A DNA stretch of 64,000 nt from Lachnospiraceae bacterium (lineage in GTDB: Bacteria > Bacillota > Clostridia > Lachnospirales > Lachnospiraceae): positions 1-64,000 of the forward strand of contig SVDZ01000002.1 of the NCBI GenBank assembly GCA_015057625.1, given 5' to 3'. The notes beneath the pieces were generated by a model. That model had not been told where the DNA came from. It did not search any database and saw nothing but the letters and a program-made list of their open reading frames with translations. Of the stretch, positions 1-8,833 are shown piece by piece; the first letter of the stretch is position 1, and each line of letters begins with the position of its first letter. The position numbers and the translations under genes were made by a program.

Positions 1-140
1 GAAAATGCGGGCGCTGTTTGAGTCCGAAGGACGAGTTGCGCAGGAGCATTTTCTAATAAGCGAATGCGAGGAGTAGATAATATAGTGTGTCACAGGGATT
101 GTTACATTTATGCTTTGCTCATCTGAAAACTATTGCTCAC
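1..140. repeat. Partial structured intergenic repeat, cut by window edge
   Basis: This stretch has no plausible gene. Positions about 16-75 resemble 28472-28540 in the same orientation, sharing the words TTTGAG, CCGAAGGA, CGAGTT, and AATAAGCGAATGCGAGGA. That makes it the right part of the same element type found complete before copA, with its left part lying beyond the window. It is followed directly by the near-palindromic junction at 141-166 and then by another foldback unit. Nothing suggests translation. Confidence 0.6.
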
Positions 141-490
141 ATTTCATATACTATACTTTATGAAACGTGAATTACAGTTGCTTTCGGGAATACGTAAAGA
201 GCAATTGTATGAATGGATTTCGAAAAACGATTGAGACAAACTTAGAAGGATTTCGATAAAAGATGGATGATTCGATGTCAAATTTCGAGGATTACAAGTC
301 CTCGAAATTTAGTGCAAGTGACAGAGTTTTCATCAAGAAAACTCTGGAGATTTGCACGGGCGAGAATCATACTTCTTTTGAGAAATAATCCTTCAAGTTA
401 TGTCGAACTGTTTTGAGAAAACATTTATATAATTGTGACCTAGTATTCTGAAAGCAACGTATGCCCGTTTCAAAATGTATACATTAAAAC
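141..490. repeat. Foldback element C1 with flanking palindromic junctions
   Basis: Near-palindromic junctions (141-166 and 467-490, centre TATA, ends close to TTTCA...TGAAAC) enclose about 300 bp that fold into one long imperfect hairpin. The outer arms pair around 174-189 with 446-460. The tip is forked: a perfect 12-bp stem at 280-291/299-310 and a second stem at about 322-347. Read as reverse complement, the unit matches 28054-28353 almost base for base (I estimate above 90 percent identity by eye). The right junction ends only a few bases before the ribosome binding site of the dehydrogenase gene, so that gene's promoter must lie in or beyond the element. Confidence 0.75.
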
Positions 491-508
491 CGAGAAAGGA
501 GTGGCTAT

Positions 509-1456
509 ATGAAGGTTGTTATTATGGATTCGGCAACTGTTACTAGAGGAGATCTTGACATGGATAGATTTAATAAGTACGGTGATGTGACAGTTTACGA
601 ACTTACAAAATATGAAGAGGTAGCTGAGAGAATTAAAGATGCAGACATTATACTGTGCAACAAGTCTGCAATGGATAGACATAATCTTGAGCAGGCACCG
701 AATGTTAAATTTATAGGTTTGTTTGCTACAGGATACAATAACGTAGATTTGAGTTATACAAATGAGAGAGGGATTACTGTATGCAATGCAGCCAGTTATT
801 CGACGGAAGCGGTTGCGCAGCACACATTCGCTCTTATTCTCAATAAATATAACAGAGTGGCAGAATATAATGAATTTGTTAAAGAAGGACAGTGGACAAA
901 GAGCAGAGTATTTTCACCATTTATTCAGATGTCTGAACTTTATGGAAAGACAATTGGAATAATCGGGTATGGTTCTATAGGAAAGAAAGTAGCAGACATT
1001 GCAAAGGTATTTGGAATGAAGGTACTTGCCTATAACAGAAGCAAAAAGGATGATGAGGGAGTTTCCTTTGTATCTATGGATGAGCTTCTTGCAAATTCTG
1101 ACATTGTCACAATCCATTGTCCGCTGAATGATGAATCGGAGAAAATGTGCAATAAAGAATTCTTCTCAAAAATGAAGAAAGATGCATACTTTATCAATAC
1201 TTCAAGAGGTGGAGTGGTTGATGAAGAGGATTTAGTAGCTGCACTTGAAAATGACATTATAGGAGGGGCGGCGCTGGATGTAATCGGAGTTGAACCAATG
1301 ACAGAAGATTGTGTTCTTAAGGGTGCAAAGAATCTTGTTATTACACCTCATGCAGCATGGGCACCGGTGGAGACAAGAAGCAGGCTTCTTGATATTGTCG
1401 AAGAAAATATAGATATGTATCTTAAGGGGACACCGATAAATGTTGTAACCAAATAA
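509..1456 (+). CDS. D-isomer specific 2-hydroxyacid dehydrogenase
   Basis: A cytoplasmic NAD(P)-dependent oxidoreductase of the D-2-hydroxyacid dehydrogenase family, 315 residues, normal length. The N-terminal substrate domain is followed by a Rossmann fold with GYGSIG near residues 153-158. The family catalytic set is visible: Arg233 in TSRGG, Glu262 in GVEP and His281 in TPHAAW. The overall layout resembles glycerate (hydroxypyruvate) or D-lactate dehydrogenases of Firmicutes, but the substrate cannot be fixed from sequence. The start is set by GAAAGGAG at 494-501, eight bases before ATG. It is probably monocistronic; the upstream region consists of foldback repeats, and 228 bp without an obvious gene follow it. 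Confidence 0.88.
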   Translation: MKVVIMDSATVTRGDLDMDRFNKYGDVTVYELTKYEEVAERIKDADIILCNKSAMDRHNLEQAPNVKFIGLFATGYNNVDLSYTNERGITVCNAASYSTEAVAQHTFALILNKYNRVAEYNEFVKEGQWTKSRVFSPFIQMSELYGKTIGIIGYGSIGKKVADIAKVFGMKVLAYNRSKKDDEGVSFVSMDELLANSDIVTIHCPLNDESEKMCNKEFFSKMKKDAYFINTSRGGVVDEEDLVAALENDIIGGAALDVIGVEPMTEDCVLKGAKNLVITPHAAWAPVETRSRLLDIVEENIDMYLKGTPINVVTK

Positions 1457-1684
1457 AATCATCGACTTTTATAGACCTTATTATAGAAAATAAAATGTCA
1501 ATTAATTTCTCTTTTGTTATGAAAAGCACGAATTGGAAAACGAATGGTGTAACACTCTGGCGCATAGGGCGATGGAGGGCGTTTTTGGTCGAAGTGTTTT
1601 TGTTATAAAAAGACTTTAAATGAGTATACTTATATAGATGAAAATTATAAGAAACCAGATATGGTAGAGAAAGGAGAAATATAC

Positions 1685-2314
1685 ATGGTTGACAAAGTTA
1701 TTGAGAATAATAAGGTGAGTATTGTGGGTGAGATTGTATCGGATTTCAGATACAGTCATGAAGTTTTTGGAGAGGGCTTCTATTTGGTTGATATCAGTGT
1801 AGACAGATTGAGCGAACTTACAGATACAATACCGCTGATGGTGTCAGAAAGACTTGTGGATGTTACTGAAAGCTGCATTGGAAGTCTTGTGGAGGTGTCG
1901 GGACAGTTTAGGTCTTACAACAAACATGAAGGAGAGAAGAACAGACTTGTACTTTCTATATTTGTGAGAGAGTGGGATGAGGTGGAAGAAAATCCTGATG
2001 CCGGAAGAACAAATCAGATTTTTTTGGATGGTTATGTGTGCAAAAACCCTATATACAGAAAGACTCCTCTTGGAAGAGAAATAGCAGACTTGCTGATTGC
2101 TGTGAACAGACCTTACGGAAAATCAGATTACATTCCATGTATCGCCTGGGGGCGAAATGCGAGATACGCATCTTCCTTTGAAATAGGAAGCAGAATTCAG
2201 ATTTGGGGAAGAGTTCAGAGCAGGGAATATATTAAAAGAATAAATGAGGAAGAGAGTGAAAAACACGTGGCTTATGAAGTGTCTGTGAGCAAACTTGAAT
2301 ACGTAGAAGGCTAG
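1685..2314 (+). CDS. SSB-like OB-fold protein
   Basis: A 209-residue protein resembling the single-stranded-DNA-binding (SSB/PriB-like) proteins of Clostridia. The second half (about residues 110-205) has the SSB look: a start like FLDGYVCKNPIYRKTPLGRE, then DLLIAVNRPYGKSDYIPCIAWG, then a basic strand with RIQIWGRVQSRE. The first half looks like a divergent second OB fold, so two folds are probably fused. It lacks the acidic C-terminal tail of canonical Ssb, suggesting an accessory paralog. An upstream in-frame ATG at 1661 is less likely because AAAGGAG at 1670-1676 sits about eight bases before the ATG at 1685. A terminator follows directly. The role in replication or repair is inferred. Confidence 0.72.
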   Translation: MVDKVIENNKVSIVGEIVSDFRYSHEVFGEGFYLVDISVDRLSELTDTIPLMVSERLVDVTESCIGSLVEVSGQFRSYNKHEGEKNRLVLSIFVREWDEVEENPDAGRTNQIFLDGYVCKNPIYRKTPLGREIADLLIAVNRPYGKSDYIPCIAWGRNARYASSFEIGSRIQIWGRVQSREYIKRINEEESEKHVAYEVSVSKLEYVEG

Positions 2315-2339
2315 AAAAAATAGTAAATGTATAAATAAC

Positions 2340-2379
2340 AGAGCGTAAATGTCTAAATGGATAAAGATGTTTACGCTCT
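2340..2379 (+). terminator. Intrinsic terminator after the SSB-like gene
   Basis: AGAGCGTAAA at 2340-2349 pairs with TTTACGCTCT at 2370-2379, with partial extension of the stem inward. It is followed by a T-rich tract with interspersed G. Confidence 0.8.
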
Positions 2380-2431
2380 TTGTGTTTGTGTATTCGGGCG
2401 ATTATGAGTGAAAATGAAATCTAAAGTTTTA

Positions 2432-2460
2432 TTGAATTGAGAAAAAAATTGTGGTAAAAT
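2432..2460 (+). promoter_or_regulatory. Sigma-A type promoter for the GH128-like gene
   Basis: TTGAAT at 2432-2437 and TAAAAT at 2455-2460 are separated by 17 bp. The ribosome binding site AGAAGGAGG begins about 35 bp downstream. Confidence 0.6.
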
Positions 2461-2509
2461 GTCTTTATCTTTGTTGAATTTTACCAAACAAATAGAAGGA
2501 GGAAAGAAA

Positions 2510-4324
2510 ATGAAAAAGAAGATTAATCCTATTATTGGAGGAATCGTAACACTCGCTATGGTAGCAGAGTTGTTTGCAGGATCATATGTTAGTCCTGTAA
2601 GTGCGGAAGATGTTGAATCAGGACAAAACGAGAGTACTACAATTGAAGAAACTCAGCAAGAAGGAGATGTTGAGTTTGATTGGCAGACAGATGCTATTAT
2701 CGCCCCTCAGGAGGGAAAATTAGTAGGAGCCGGTTATATCAGAATTATTTTTGATACAACATTAGAAAATGCAAAAACATACGATGTATATTTTGACGGA
2801 GTTAATCAGAATACTTTAGTGGACGGAACAGAGGCAGTGATGTCTTTTGACGCTGAGGACTGCGAAGATATAACAACATGTGAAATTTATACAGTAGATG
2901 TTAAAAAAGGACATACAGTATATATTGAAGCAACATTGGAAGATGAATCAAAAGTTGTTACAGAAACCAGAACATTTTTCCCATCAAAGAAGGGTGTTGC
3001 CTTAGGTGGAGATATGGGAGCAAAGGTTGAAATGAGCAAACTTAATCTTTCATGGTACTACAACTGGGATGTTTCTGCATTCAATGACAAATCTGACTTT
3101 GGTGTAGAACATGTACCTATGGTATGGGGCGGTGCTGCATCAAATATCAACAGTATTGCAGATATCACAGATGACTCAAATTATATTTTGGGATTCAACG
3201 AGCCGGATATTAAATCGCAGGCAAATATGTCTGCAGCAAGATCACTTGCAGTATGGCCATATATCGAAGCTACAGGAAAGCGAACAGTATCTCCTGCACT
3301 TGCAGTGTACGGAAGTGAATATATGGACAAATTCCTTATAAGCGGAGAAGAATATGATGCAAATAAGGAAAAGAAAAAATATGGAAATTATGATGAAGAA
3401 GGCGAAGAGTTAGAAATTGAGGAAGGCTTCTATGAAGCTGTTGATGTTGACGCTGTTGCACTCCATAGTTATGGCGGATCTCAGACAGGAGTATTACCTT
3501 CAACAAAAGCAATTGAAAATGCAATTGATTACCTTTGGGAAAAATTCCATAAACCAATTTGGGTAACAGAAGTATCAGTTACAGGATCAAAAGGCGCATT
3601 CTCAGATTGGAGCTATGAAGTTCCTGGTGCTTTAGAATACATGAAACAGTATGTTGCAAACTTAATTGAACTTATGGATAATGATCCACGTGTTGAGAGA
3701 TATGCATGGTTCCCATACAATGTAATCAGTGATAACGAAATAGACGGATTAAACGGATGCGGAACAACAGCTCTTTTCGATTACGACACAGGATTATATA
3801 CAGAGTTAGGTATTATGTACTCTCAGATGGGTAATCCGGAAGGATATGAACCAAACACTATTTCAGAAGAAGAAAAATTTGTTTGGGTAGAGCCTGAAAC
3901 AACAACTCCTGAAGAGACAACTACAGTAGAAGAGACAACTACAGAAAATGTAACCCCAACAGAAATCGTTACAGATAAAGTACAGCCTACAACAAAAACA
4001 CAGCCTGTTACTACAGTTAAAGAAACTCAGGCTCCAACAACATTAGCAGCAACACCTGCAAAAGTTAAACTTTCATCTGTTAAGAATAATGCAAAAAAAG
4101 CAGTTACAGTAAAATGGCAAAAAGCAGCAAAGGCTAAAAAGTATGAAGTTCAGTATTCAACAACCAAAAAGTTTAAAAAGCCAAAGAGTATTTTTACAAA
4201 AAAATTAAAATGTGTTGTTAAAAAGCTTAAAGCTAAGAAGAAATATTATTTCAGAGTAAGAGCAATCAACGGAACTAAAAAGGGAAGTTGGTCAAATGTA
4301 AAGAGTACAAAGATTAAAAAGTAA
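2510..4324 (+). CDS. Secreted GH128-like glycoside hydrolase with Fn3 tail
   Basis: A 604-residue exported protein. An N-terminal signal peptide (MKKKINPIIGG... cleaved near VSAED) leads into a short beta domain and then a glycosyl-hydrolase catalytic core of the Asl1/GH128 type (about residues 160-455). This family includes endo-beta-1,3-glucanases. Expected acid/base Glu231 lies in GFNEPD and nucleophile Glu354 in WVTEVS. A Thr/Glu/Pro-rich linker (about 464-515) joins it to a very Lys-rich fibronectin type III-like module at the C-terminus. AGAAGGAGG at 2495-2503 selects ATG 2510 over an in-frame ATG at 2459, which would extend the protein ahead of the signal peptide. No sortase motif is seen. 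Beta-glucan cleavage is inferred from family. Confidence 0.8.
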   Translation: MKKKINPIIGGIVTLAMVAELFAGSYVSPVSAEDVESGQNESTTIEETQQEGDVEFDWQTDAIIAPQEGKLVGAGYIRIIFDTTLENAKTYDVYFDGVNQNTLVDGTEAVMSFDAEDCEDITTCEIYTVDVKKGHTVYIEATLEDESKVVTETRTFFPSKKGVALGGDMGAKVEMSKLNLSWYYNWDVSAFNDKSDFGVEHVPMVWGGAASNINSIADITDDSNYILGFNEPDIKSQANMSAARSLAVWPYIEATGKRTVSPALAVYGSEYMDKFLISGEEYDANKEKKKYGNYDEEGEELEIEEGFYEAVDVDAVALHSYGGSQTGVLPSTKAIENAIDYLWEKFHKPIWVTEVSVTGSKGAFSDWSYEVPGALEYMKQYVANLIELMDNDPRVERYAWFPYNVISDNEIDGLNGCGTTALFDYDTGLYTELGIMYSQMGNPEGYEPNTISEEEKFVWVEPETTTPEETTTVEETTTENVTPTEIVTDKVQPTTKTQPVTTVKETQAPTTLAATPAKVKLSSVKNNAKKAVTVKWQKAAKAKKYEVQYSTTKKFKKPKSIFTKKLKCVVKKLKAKKKYYFRVRAINGTKKGSWSNVKSTKIKK

Positions 4325-4361
4325 TAAAGGATAGAGAAGTGTTATTTCTTTAAGTATATTC

Positions 4362-4392
4362 AGCGCCGTAACGGGGAATCCGATACGGCGCT
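4362..4392 (+). terminator. Intrinsic terminator after the GH128-like gene
   Basis: AGCGCCGTA at 4362-4370 pairs perfectly with TACGGCGCT at 4384-4392, followed by TTGTTGT. Confidence 0.85.
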
Positions 4393-4463
4393 TTGTTGTC
4401 GTGCATAATTGACAAGAAAATGCAAAAAAATAGCAAAATATTGGTGGAAATAACCGTTTGATA

Positions 4464-4492
4464 TTGTTTAATAAAAACGTTTGTGATAAAAT
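4464..4492 (+). promoter_or_regulatory. Probable promoter for the CBM/InlB-repeat protein
   Basis: TTGTTT at 4464-4469 and TAAAAT at 4487-4492 are separated by 17 bp, 58 bp before the start codon. Confidence 0.5.
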
Positions 4493-4550
4493 GTTACTAA
4501 CTTGGGAACATTTTTAATATGTTTTTTTAATTTATAGGAGGAATTAGAAA

Positions 4551-6740
4551 ATGAGAAGAATTTTCAACAAAATGATCTCCGGAGTAATGACATTAACTAT
4601 GGTTGCAGGACTTCTTGCAGGCACTCCGGGATTCGCAACTACTGTATCAGCAGGAACTGAGATACAGTTAAAGCCTTGGTTATTCTATGAAGGTGGAGAA
4701 AGTAACAGATCTGTAGACCCTAATGGATACCCAATGAGATTTTATAATTCAGTTACACTTTTTGATTCAGAAGGTGAAGAATTAGCTAGCAAGGGTTATG
4801 AGGACTATTGGTATGTGGGACCACACACTGCATATATGGATGGACCTGAAGTAACTTGGAATTCGGACGGAATTGTTGCAAACGCATTTGAAGCAGACAT
4901 CAATACTACAGGATGGGATGCTGAGTGGGCAGTAGTAGAAGAAGGAAAGGAAGCAGAACCTGTAGCAGATAATCCATTCTTCTTAAGAGCAGAGATGAAT
5001 GAAATTAATATTCTTCCAGGACATATCTATACTGTATCATTCTCAGCAAAATGGGAAAATGATGCAGCAGCACCTGTTAAGAATGTTTTAGTTACACTTA
5101 CAAATGAAGCTGGCGACAGCGTATTCCCAGAAGATGCAGATACTCATATGGTTATTAAAAACTCTACAAGTAAGGAAGAAAAGATAGAAAACTTTTCACA
5201 GACATTTAAATCTAATGACAATTCTGTTGTAGATTTGAAACTTGGATATGGTGCATTTTTATATACATACAACAAGATTCAGGCAGAAAATGAAGCGAAT
5301 GGAACACATACACCTGCTGAGAACGTATCAGCTGCAGGTTGGTTAAATATCAAAGACTTCAAGATCGTAGATGAAGGTATTGATCCTGATTATAATCCAA
5401 TCGTTCCTATCGTTACTAATTTCACAGGTGAAGCATACAAAGCACCTACAGGAAATAAAGAAGGAAAGAGATATGCTGATAATGCGGTAGTTTCAAGCGG
5501 ATGTTCTTGGGCTGGATTCTCAGTTTGTACAATGGAAGATCACGTTGATGGTGATGATCTTACACATGTTGTAAAATTAGCTCCAACAGATCCAGATTAC
5601 AATAAATATGCAAATCATGAAAAGATTGAGTTCGTTAAGAATAAACCACAGGATAAGCACTGCTGGAGACATTCTTTAGAGGCAAACTACATTGAAGATA
5701 CAGAGAATCCTGGAATGATGAAATTAATGCAGTATGGTGTTGATTTCGCTACTGAAGGTGAAATGGTTAAACAGAACAGCCAGAACTTCGTATTTGACGT
5801 TAAGAATTCAGGTTGGGATGGAGAATACGACAGAATTTCAGGCGACTTAGTTGGAAATAACCCATGGGGTCTTAAGGCATACATGGAAGGAATTAAGGGT
5901 GAAGCCGGAAGAACTTACACAGTTGAATTTGATATTCAGAGTACTATTGCAAAATCTGACCTTTCAGTTAAGCATGTACTTGTAAAACCACATCAGATTG
6001 GTTTTGGTGATGCAGCATTTGATTTCACATCTGTTTCAGGTATCGGTAAAGACGGAATGATCGCACTTGACGCTAGAACAGGTAAGAAACACGTAAAAGC
6101 TACATTTACTGTACCTGAAAACTACAGAGATACAGGAAAAGGAATGGGATTCATGTTCGCATTTGGTGCATTCCTTAAAGATTATCCGGATGAAATTGCA
6201 ATGTCAGGACAGCTTGCTGTAACTAACTTTACAGTAAAAGCAAACCACCAGTGTGCAGTTAAATTTGTAAACGGAAGCTCAGTTAAGACAGTATACGTAA
6301 ATCCAGGAAAGACAGTTAAAGATGGTGGAAGTGATGCTAAGAAGGGATACAATTTCCTTGGATGGTACAACGGAAACACAAAATACAACTTTAACTCAGC
6401 AGTAACAAAAGATCTTACACTTACAGCTAAATGGGCAAAAGTTAAGAAACCTGGTAAAGCTAAACTTAAAAAGGTTAAGAGTAACAAGAGTAAGAAACTT
6501 ACTGTTACAATTAAGAAAGTAAAAGGCGCTGCAGGATATAAGATTTATTACTCTACAGATAAGAAGTTTAAAAAGAAAAAGACTAAATCTAAAACTACAA
6601 CTAAGACTACTTACACAATTTCTAAACTTAAATCAGGTGTTAAATATTATGTAAGAGTTAAAGCGTATAGCGAAGATTCTATCGGAAATGAATATCTTTC
6701 AAAGAAATACAGTAACGTTAAGAGCGCATACGTAAACTAA
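4551..6740 (+). CDS. Secreted multidomain carbohydrate-binding protein
   Basis: A 729-residue exported protein with a signal peptide (MRRIFNKMISGVMTLTMVAGLLAG..., cut near VSAGT). Two related segments (about 45-275 and 310-560) each contain a jelly-roll pattern like CBM4/9 (CenC-type) modules, with repeated phrases such as SGWDGEYD / TGWDAEWA and HIYTVSFSAKW / RTYTVEFDIQS. They are followed by an InlB B-repeat-like module (about 564-625, with GYNFLGWYNG and LTAKWAK) and a Lys-rich Fn3-like module to the end. No catalytic motif is recognised, so a binding or surface role is more likely than hydrolysis. GGAGGA at 4537-4542 gives the start. It sits downstream of the GH128-like gene behind its own promoter, and the signal peptides of the two proteins are similar. 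Confidence 0.7.
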   Translation: MRRIFNKMISGVMTLTMVAGLLAGTPGFATTVSAGTEIQLKPWLFYEGGESNRSVDPNGYPMRFYNSVTLFDSEGEELASKGYEDYWYVGPHTAYMDGPEVTWNSDGIVANAFEADINTTGWDAEWAVVEEGKEAEPVADNPFFLRAEMNEINILPGHIYTVSFSAKWENDAAAPVKNVLVTLTNEAGDSVFPEDADTHMVIKNSTSKEEKIENFSQTFKSNDNSVVDLKLGYGAFLYTYNKIQAENEANGTHTPAENVSAAGWLNIKDFKIVDEGIDPDYNPIVPIVTNFTGEAYKAPTGNKEGKRYADNAVVSSGCSWAGFSVCTMEDHVDGDDLTHVVKLAPTDPDYNKYANHEKIEFVKNKPQDKHCWRHSLEANYIEDTENPGMMKLMQYGVDFATEGEMVKQNSQNFVFDVKNSGWDGEYDRISGDLVGNNPWGLKAYMEGIKGEAGRTYTVEFDIQSTIAKSDLSVKHVLVKPHQIGFGDAAFDFTSVSGIGKDGMIALDARTGKKHVKATFTVPENYRDTGKGMGFMFAFGAFLKDYPDEIAMSGQLAVTNFTVKANHQCAVKFVNGSSVKTVYVNPGKTVKDGGSDAKKGYNFLGWYNGNTKYNFNSAVTKDLTLTAKWAKVKKPGKAKLKKVKSNKSKKLTVTIKKVKGAAGYKIYYSTDKKFKKKKTKSKTTTKTTYTISKLKSGVKYYVRVKAYSEDSIGNEYLSKKYSNVKSAYVN

Positions 6741-6779
6741 TATATCAAATGTGTGATAACACTCGTTTGTTATGAAAGA

Positions 6780-6810
6780 ATCGGACCTCGTAAAGAGGTT
6801 CGATTTTTTT
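6780..6810 (+). terminator. Intrinsic terminator
   Basis: ATCGGACCTC at 6780-6789 pairs with GAGGTTCGAT at 6795-6804 (one G-U), followed by a run of T. It separates the secreted-protein gene from the dap region. Confidence 0.9.
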
Positions 6811-6811
6811 C

Positions 6812-6840
6812 TTGACATATGTATGTGACGGTGTTATTAT
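6812..6840 (+). promoter_or_regulatory. Sigma-A promoter of the dapA transcript
   Basis: TTGACA at 6812-6817 and TATTAT at 6835-6840 with 17-bp spacing, just upstream of the lysine aptamer. Confidence 0.8.
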
Positions 6841-6852
6841 GAATGCATATTT

Positions 6853-7022
6853 TAATAGTAGAGGTTGCACTGATTATCAGTAATATATCGGATACACCGG
6901 ATGTAGATGAAGATATATGAAAGGAAGAGGTGCCGAAAGTTTGAATGAACCGGTATTTTAAACTTGGGCATATGAAGAAGATTCATATGACTGTCATCTT
7001 TTCCGGATGGAGTGCTACTTTA
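6853..7022 (+). promoter_or_regulatory. Lysine riboswitch (L box) aptamer
   Basis: The leader carries the conserved L-box words in order: TAGAGGTTGC at the 5' side, AGTAAT, GAAAGGAAGAGGTGCCGAAAG in the core, CTTGGGCAT, ACTGTCATCTTTTCCGGATGG, and GGAGTGCTACTT closing the P1 helix. It lies directly before a terminator and dapA, the first enzyme of the lysine branch. Lysine binding is expected to favour the terminator and lower dapA-dapB expression. Ends are approximate. Confidence 0.92.
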
Positions 7023-7042
7023 AGAATCATAAGGATTTTTTT

Positions 7043-7070
7043 GAGCATGCCGACGGCATGCTCTTATTTT
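7043..7070 (+). terminator. dapA: Riboswitch expression-platform terminator
   Basis: GAGCATGCC at 7043-7051 pairs perfectly with GGCATGCTC at 7055-7063 around a 3-base loop, followed by TTATTTTTTT. It ends a few bases before the dapA ribosome binding site, the arrangement expected for transcriptional control by the lysine aptamer. Confidence 0.92.
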
Positions 7071-7090
7071 TTTAAAGGAGGGAATTGATT

Positions 7091-7978
7091 ATGTCAATTT
7101 TTACAGGAGCAGGAGTAGCTGTTATTACTCCAATGAACCAGGATGGTTCTGTTAATTTTGATGCATTGGGTGAAATTCTTGAAGCACAGATTGCAGGAGA
7201 AACAGATGCAATTATCATCTGTGGTACAACAGGAGAGTCTTCAACTCTCAATGATGAAGAGCATATTGCAACAATCAAATATGCAGTAGACAAAGTTGCA
7301 GGAAGAATCCCTGTAGTAGCAGGTACAGGATCTAACAGTACAGCAGAGGCTATTAATCTTTCAAAGAAAGCTGAAGAAGTAGGAGCGGACGGATTATTAT
7401 GTGTAACTCCATACTACAACAAGGCTACACAGGCAGGTTTATATAAATACTACAAGGCGATTTCTGATGCAGTTAATATTCCAATCATTATGTACAATGT
7501 TCCTTCGAGAACAGGTACAAACATCTTACCTGCAACAGCAGTTAAGATTGCAAAGGAAGTTAAAAATGTTGTAGCTATCAAGGAAGCAACAGGAAATATC
7601 AAACAGGTTGCGGAACTTGCTGCATTAGCAGACGGATGCCTTGATATTTATTCAGGAAATGACGATCAGATTGTTCCTTTATTATCACTTGGCGGAAAGG
7701 GAGTTATTTCAGTACTCTCAAATGTTGCGCCAAAGCAGACACATGATATTGTTGCAAAATTCATGGCTGGAGATATCGAGGGAAGTAGAAAGCTTCAGCT
7801 TGAAGCAATGGATTTAATCAATGCACTTTTCTGCGAAGTAAATCCAATTCCTGTAAAGGCTGCAATGAACATGTTAGGATTTAATGCCGGAATTCTTCGT
7901 GAGCCACTTACAGAGATGGAAGATGCAAACAAAGAAAAACTCAGAAAAGCAATGGTTGAATACGGAATTCTAGGCTAA
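7091..7978 (+). CDS. dapA: 4-hydroxy-tetrahydrodipicolinate synthase
   Basis: Condenses pyruvate with aspartate semialdehyde in the diaminopimelate/lysine pathway; cytoplasmic TIM barrel, 295 residues, normal length. Schiff-base Lys164 lies in VVAIKEATGN and Tyr135 in IMYNVPSRTG; the GTTGES motif near the N-terminus is present. The start at ATG 7091 is preferred because AAAGGAGGG at 7074-7082 is eight bases upstream; an in-frame TTG lies six bases earlier at 7085. Expression is controlled by the upstream lysine riboswitch. dapB follows after 74 bp on the same strand without a visible terminator, so the two probably share a transcript that feeds both lysine synthesis and peptidoglycan. Confidence 0.97.
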   Translation: MSIFTGAGVAVITPMNQDGSVNFDALGEILEAQIAGETDAIIICGTTGESSTLNDEEHIATIKYAVDKVAGRIPVVAGTGSNSTAEAINLSKKAEEVGADGLLCVTPYYNKATQAGLYKYYKAISDAVNIPIIMYNVPSRTGTNILPATAVKIAKEVKNVVAIKEATGNIKQVAELAALADGCLDIYSGNDDQIVPLLSLGGKGVISVLSNVAPKQTHDIVAKFMAGDIEGSRKLQLEAMDLINALFCEVNPIPVKAAMNMLGFNAGILREPLTEMEDANKEKLRKAMVEYGILG

Positions 7979-8052
7979 TGATTAAATAAGTTTGCTTCGG
8001 ATAAAATAATATATATGTCAGAATACGGGCAGTATAAATATGGAGGTATAAC

Positions 8053-8808
8053 ATGATAAATGTAATTATGCATGGATGTAATGGCAAAATGGGAAGAGTC
8101 ATTACTGATATTATAAAAGATGAAGAAAACGTCAACATAGTTGCCGGAATCGATGCATATACAGGAATTGCAAATGAATATCCGGTATTTGAGTCGATTG
8201 AAAAATGCGATGTCAAAGCGGATGTTATCATTGATTTTTCAGTTACAGCAGCTATTGATAAATTACTTGATTACTGCGTAAATACAAATACACCGGTTGT
8301 GCTTTGTACCACAGGTTTGTCAGCAGAGCAGCTTGCAAAAGTTGAAGAAACAAGTAAAAAAGTTGCGGTTCTTCGTTCGGCAAATATGTCTCTTGGAGTT
8401 AATTCTCTGATGAAGGTTTTAAAACTTGTAACAGAGCTTATAGGCGACAGAGGGTATGATATTGAAATTGTTGAGAAACATCACAATCAGAAAGTTGATG
8501 CTCCAAGCGGAACAGCGCTTGCACTTGCAGACAGCATTAATGAAGTTCTTGGCAATGAATATGATTACACATTTGACAGAAGCACAAAGAGAGAAAAAAG
8601 ACCTAAAAAAGAAATTGGAATCTCAGCAGTCAGAGGTGGAACAATCGTTGGTGAGCACGAAGTTATTTTTGCCGGAACCGATGAAGTTATTGAAATAAAG
8701 CATACTGCTTATTCAAAAGCCATTTTTGCAAAAGGTTCAGTTGAAGCTGCAAAATATCTTGCAGGAAAAGCACCTGGAATGTACAATATGGCGGATGTAT
8801 TGGCATAG
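8053..8808 (+). CDS. dapB: 4-hydroxy-tetrahydrodipicolinate reductase
   Basis: Reduces the DapA product using NAD(P)H in the diaminopimelate pathway; 251 residues, typical for the short Firmicutes form. The N-terminal nucleotide-binding signature is GCNGKMGR (about residues 7-14). The family motif EKHHNQKVDAPSGTAL contains the catalytic His/Lys region. GGAGG at 8042-8046 precedes the ATG. It directly follows dapA, giving a two-gene lysine-responsive unit; the aspartokinase and semialdehyde dehydrogenase are not in the window. A hairpin terminator follows. Confidence 0.97.
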   Translation: MINVIMHGCNGKMGRVITDIIKDEENVNIVAGIDAYTGIANEYPVFESIEKCDVKADVIIDFSVTAAIDKLLDYCVNTNTPVVLCTTGLSAEQLAKVEETSKKVAVLRSANMSLGVNSLMKVLKLVTELIGDRGYDIEIVEKHHNQKVDAPSGTALALADSINEVLGNEYDYTFDRSTKREKRPKKEIGISAVRGGTIVGEHEVIFAGTDEVIEIKHTAYSKAIFAKGSVEAAKYLAGKAPGMYNMADVLA

Positions 8809-8833
8809 CATAAACGATATTGAATAATAATTG

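Noticed and set aside
4300-4324. Sortase (LPXTG) or other covalent anchor at the end of the secreted enzymes
   Set aside because: No LPXTG-like motif, hydrophobic tail or SLH domain is visible in any of the four large exported proteins.
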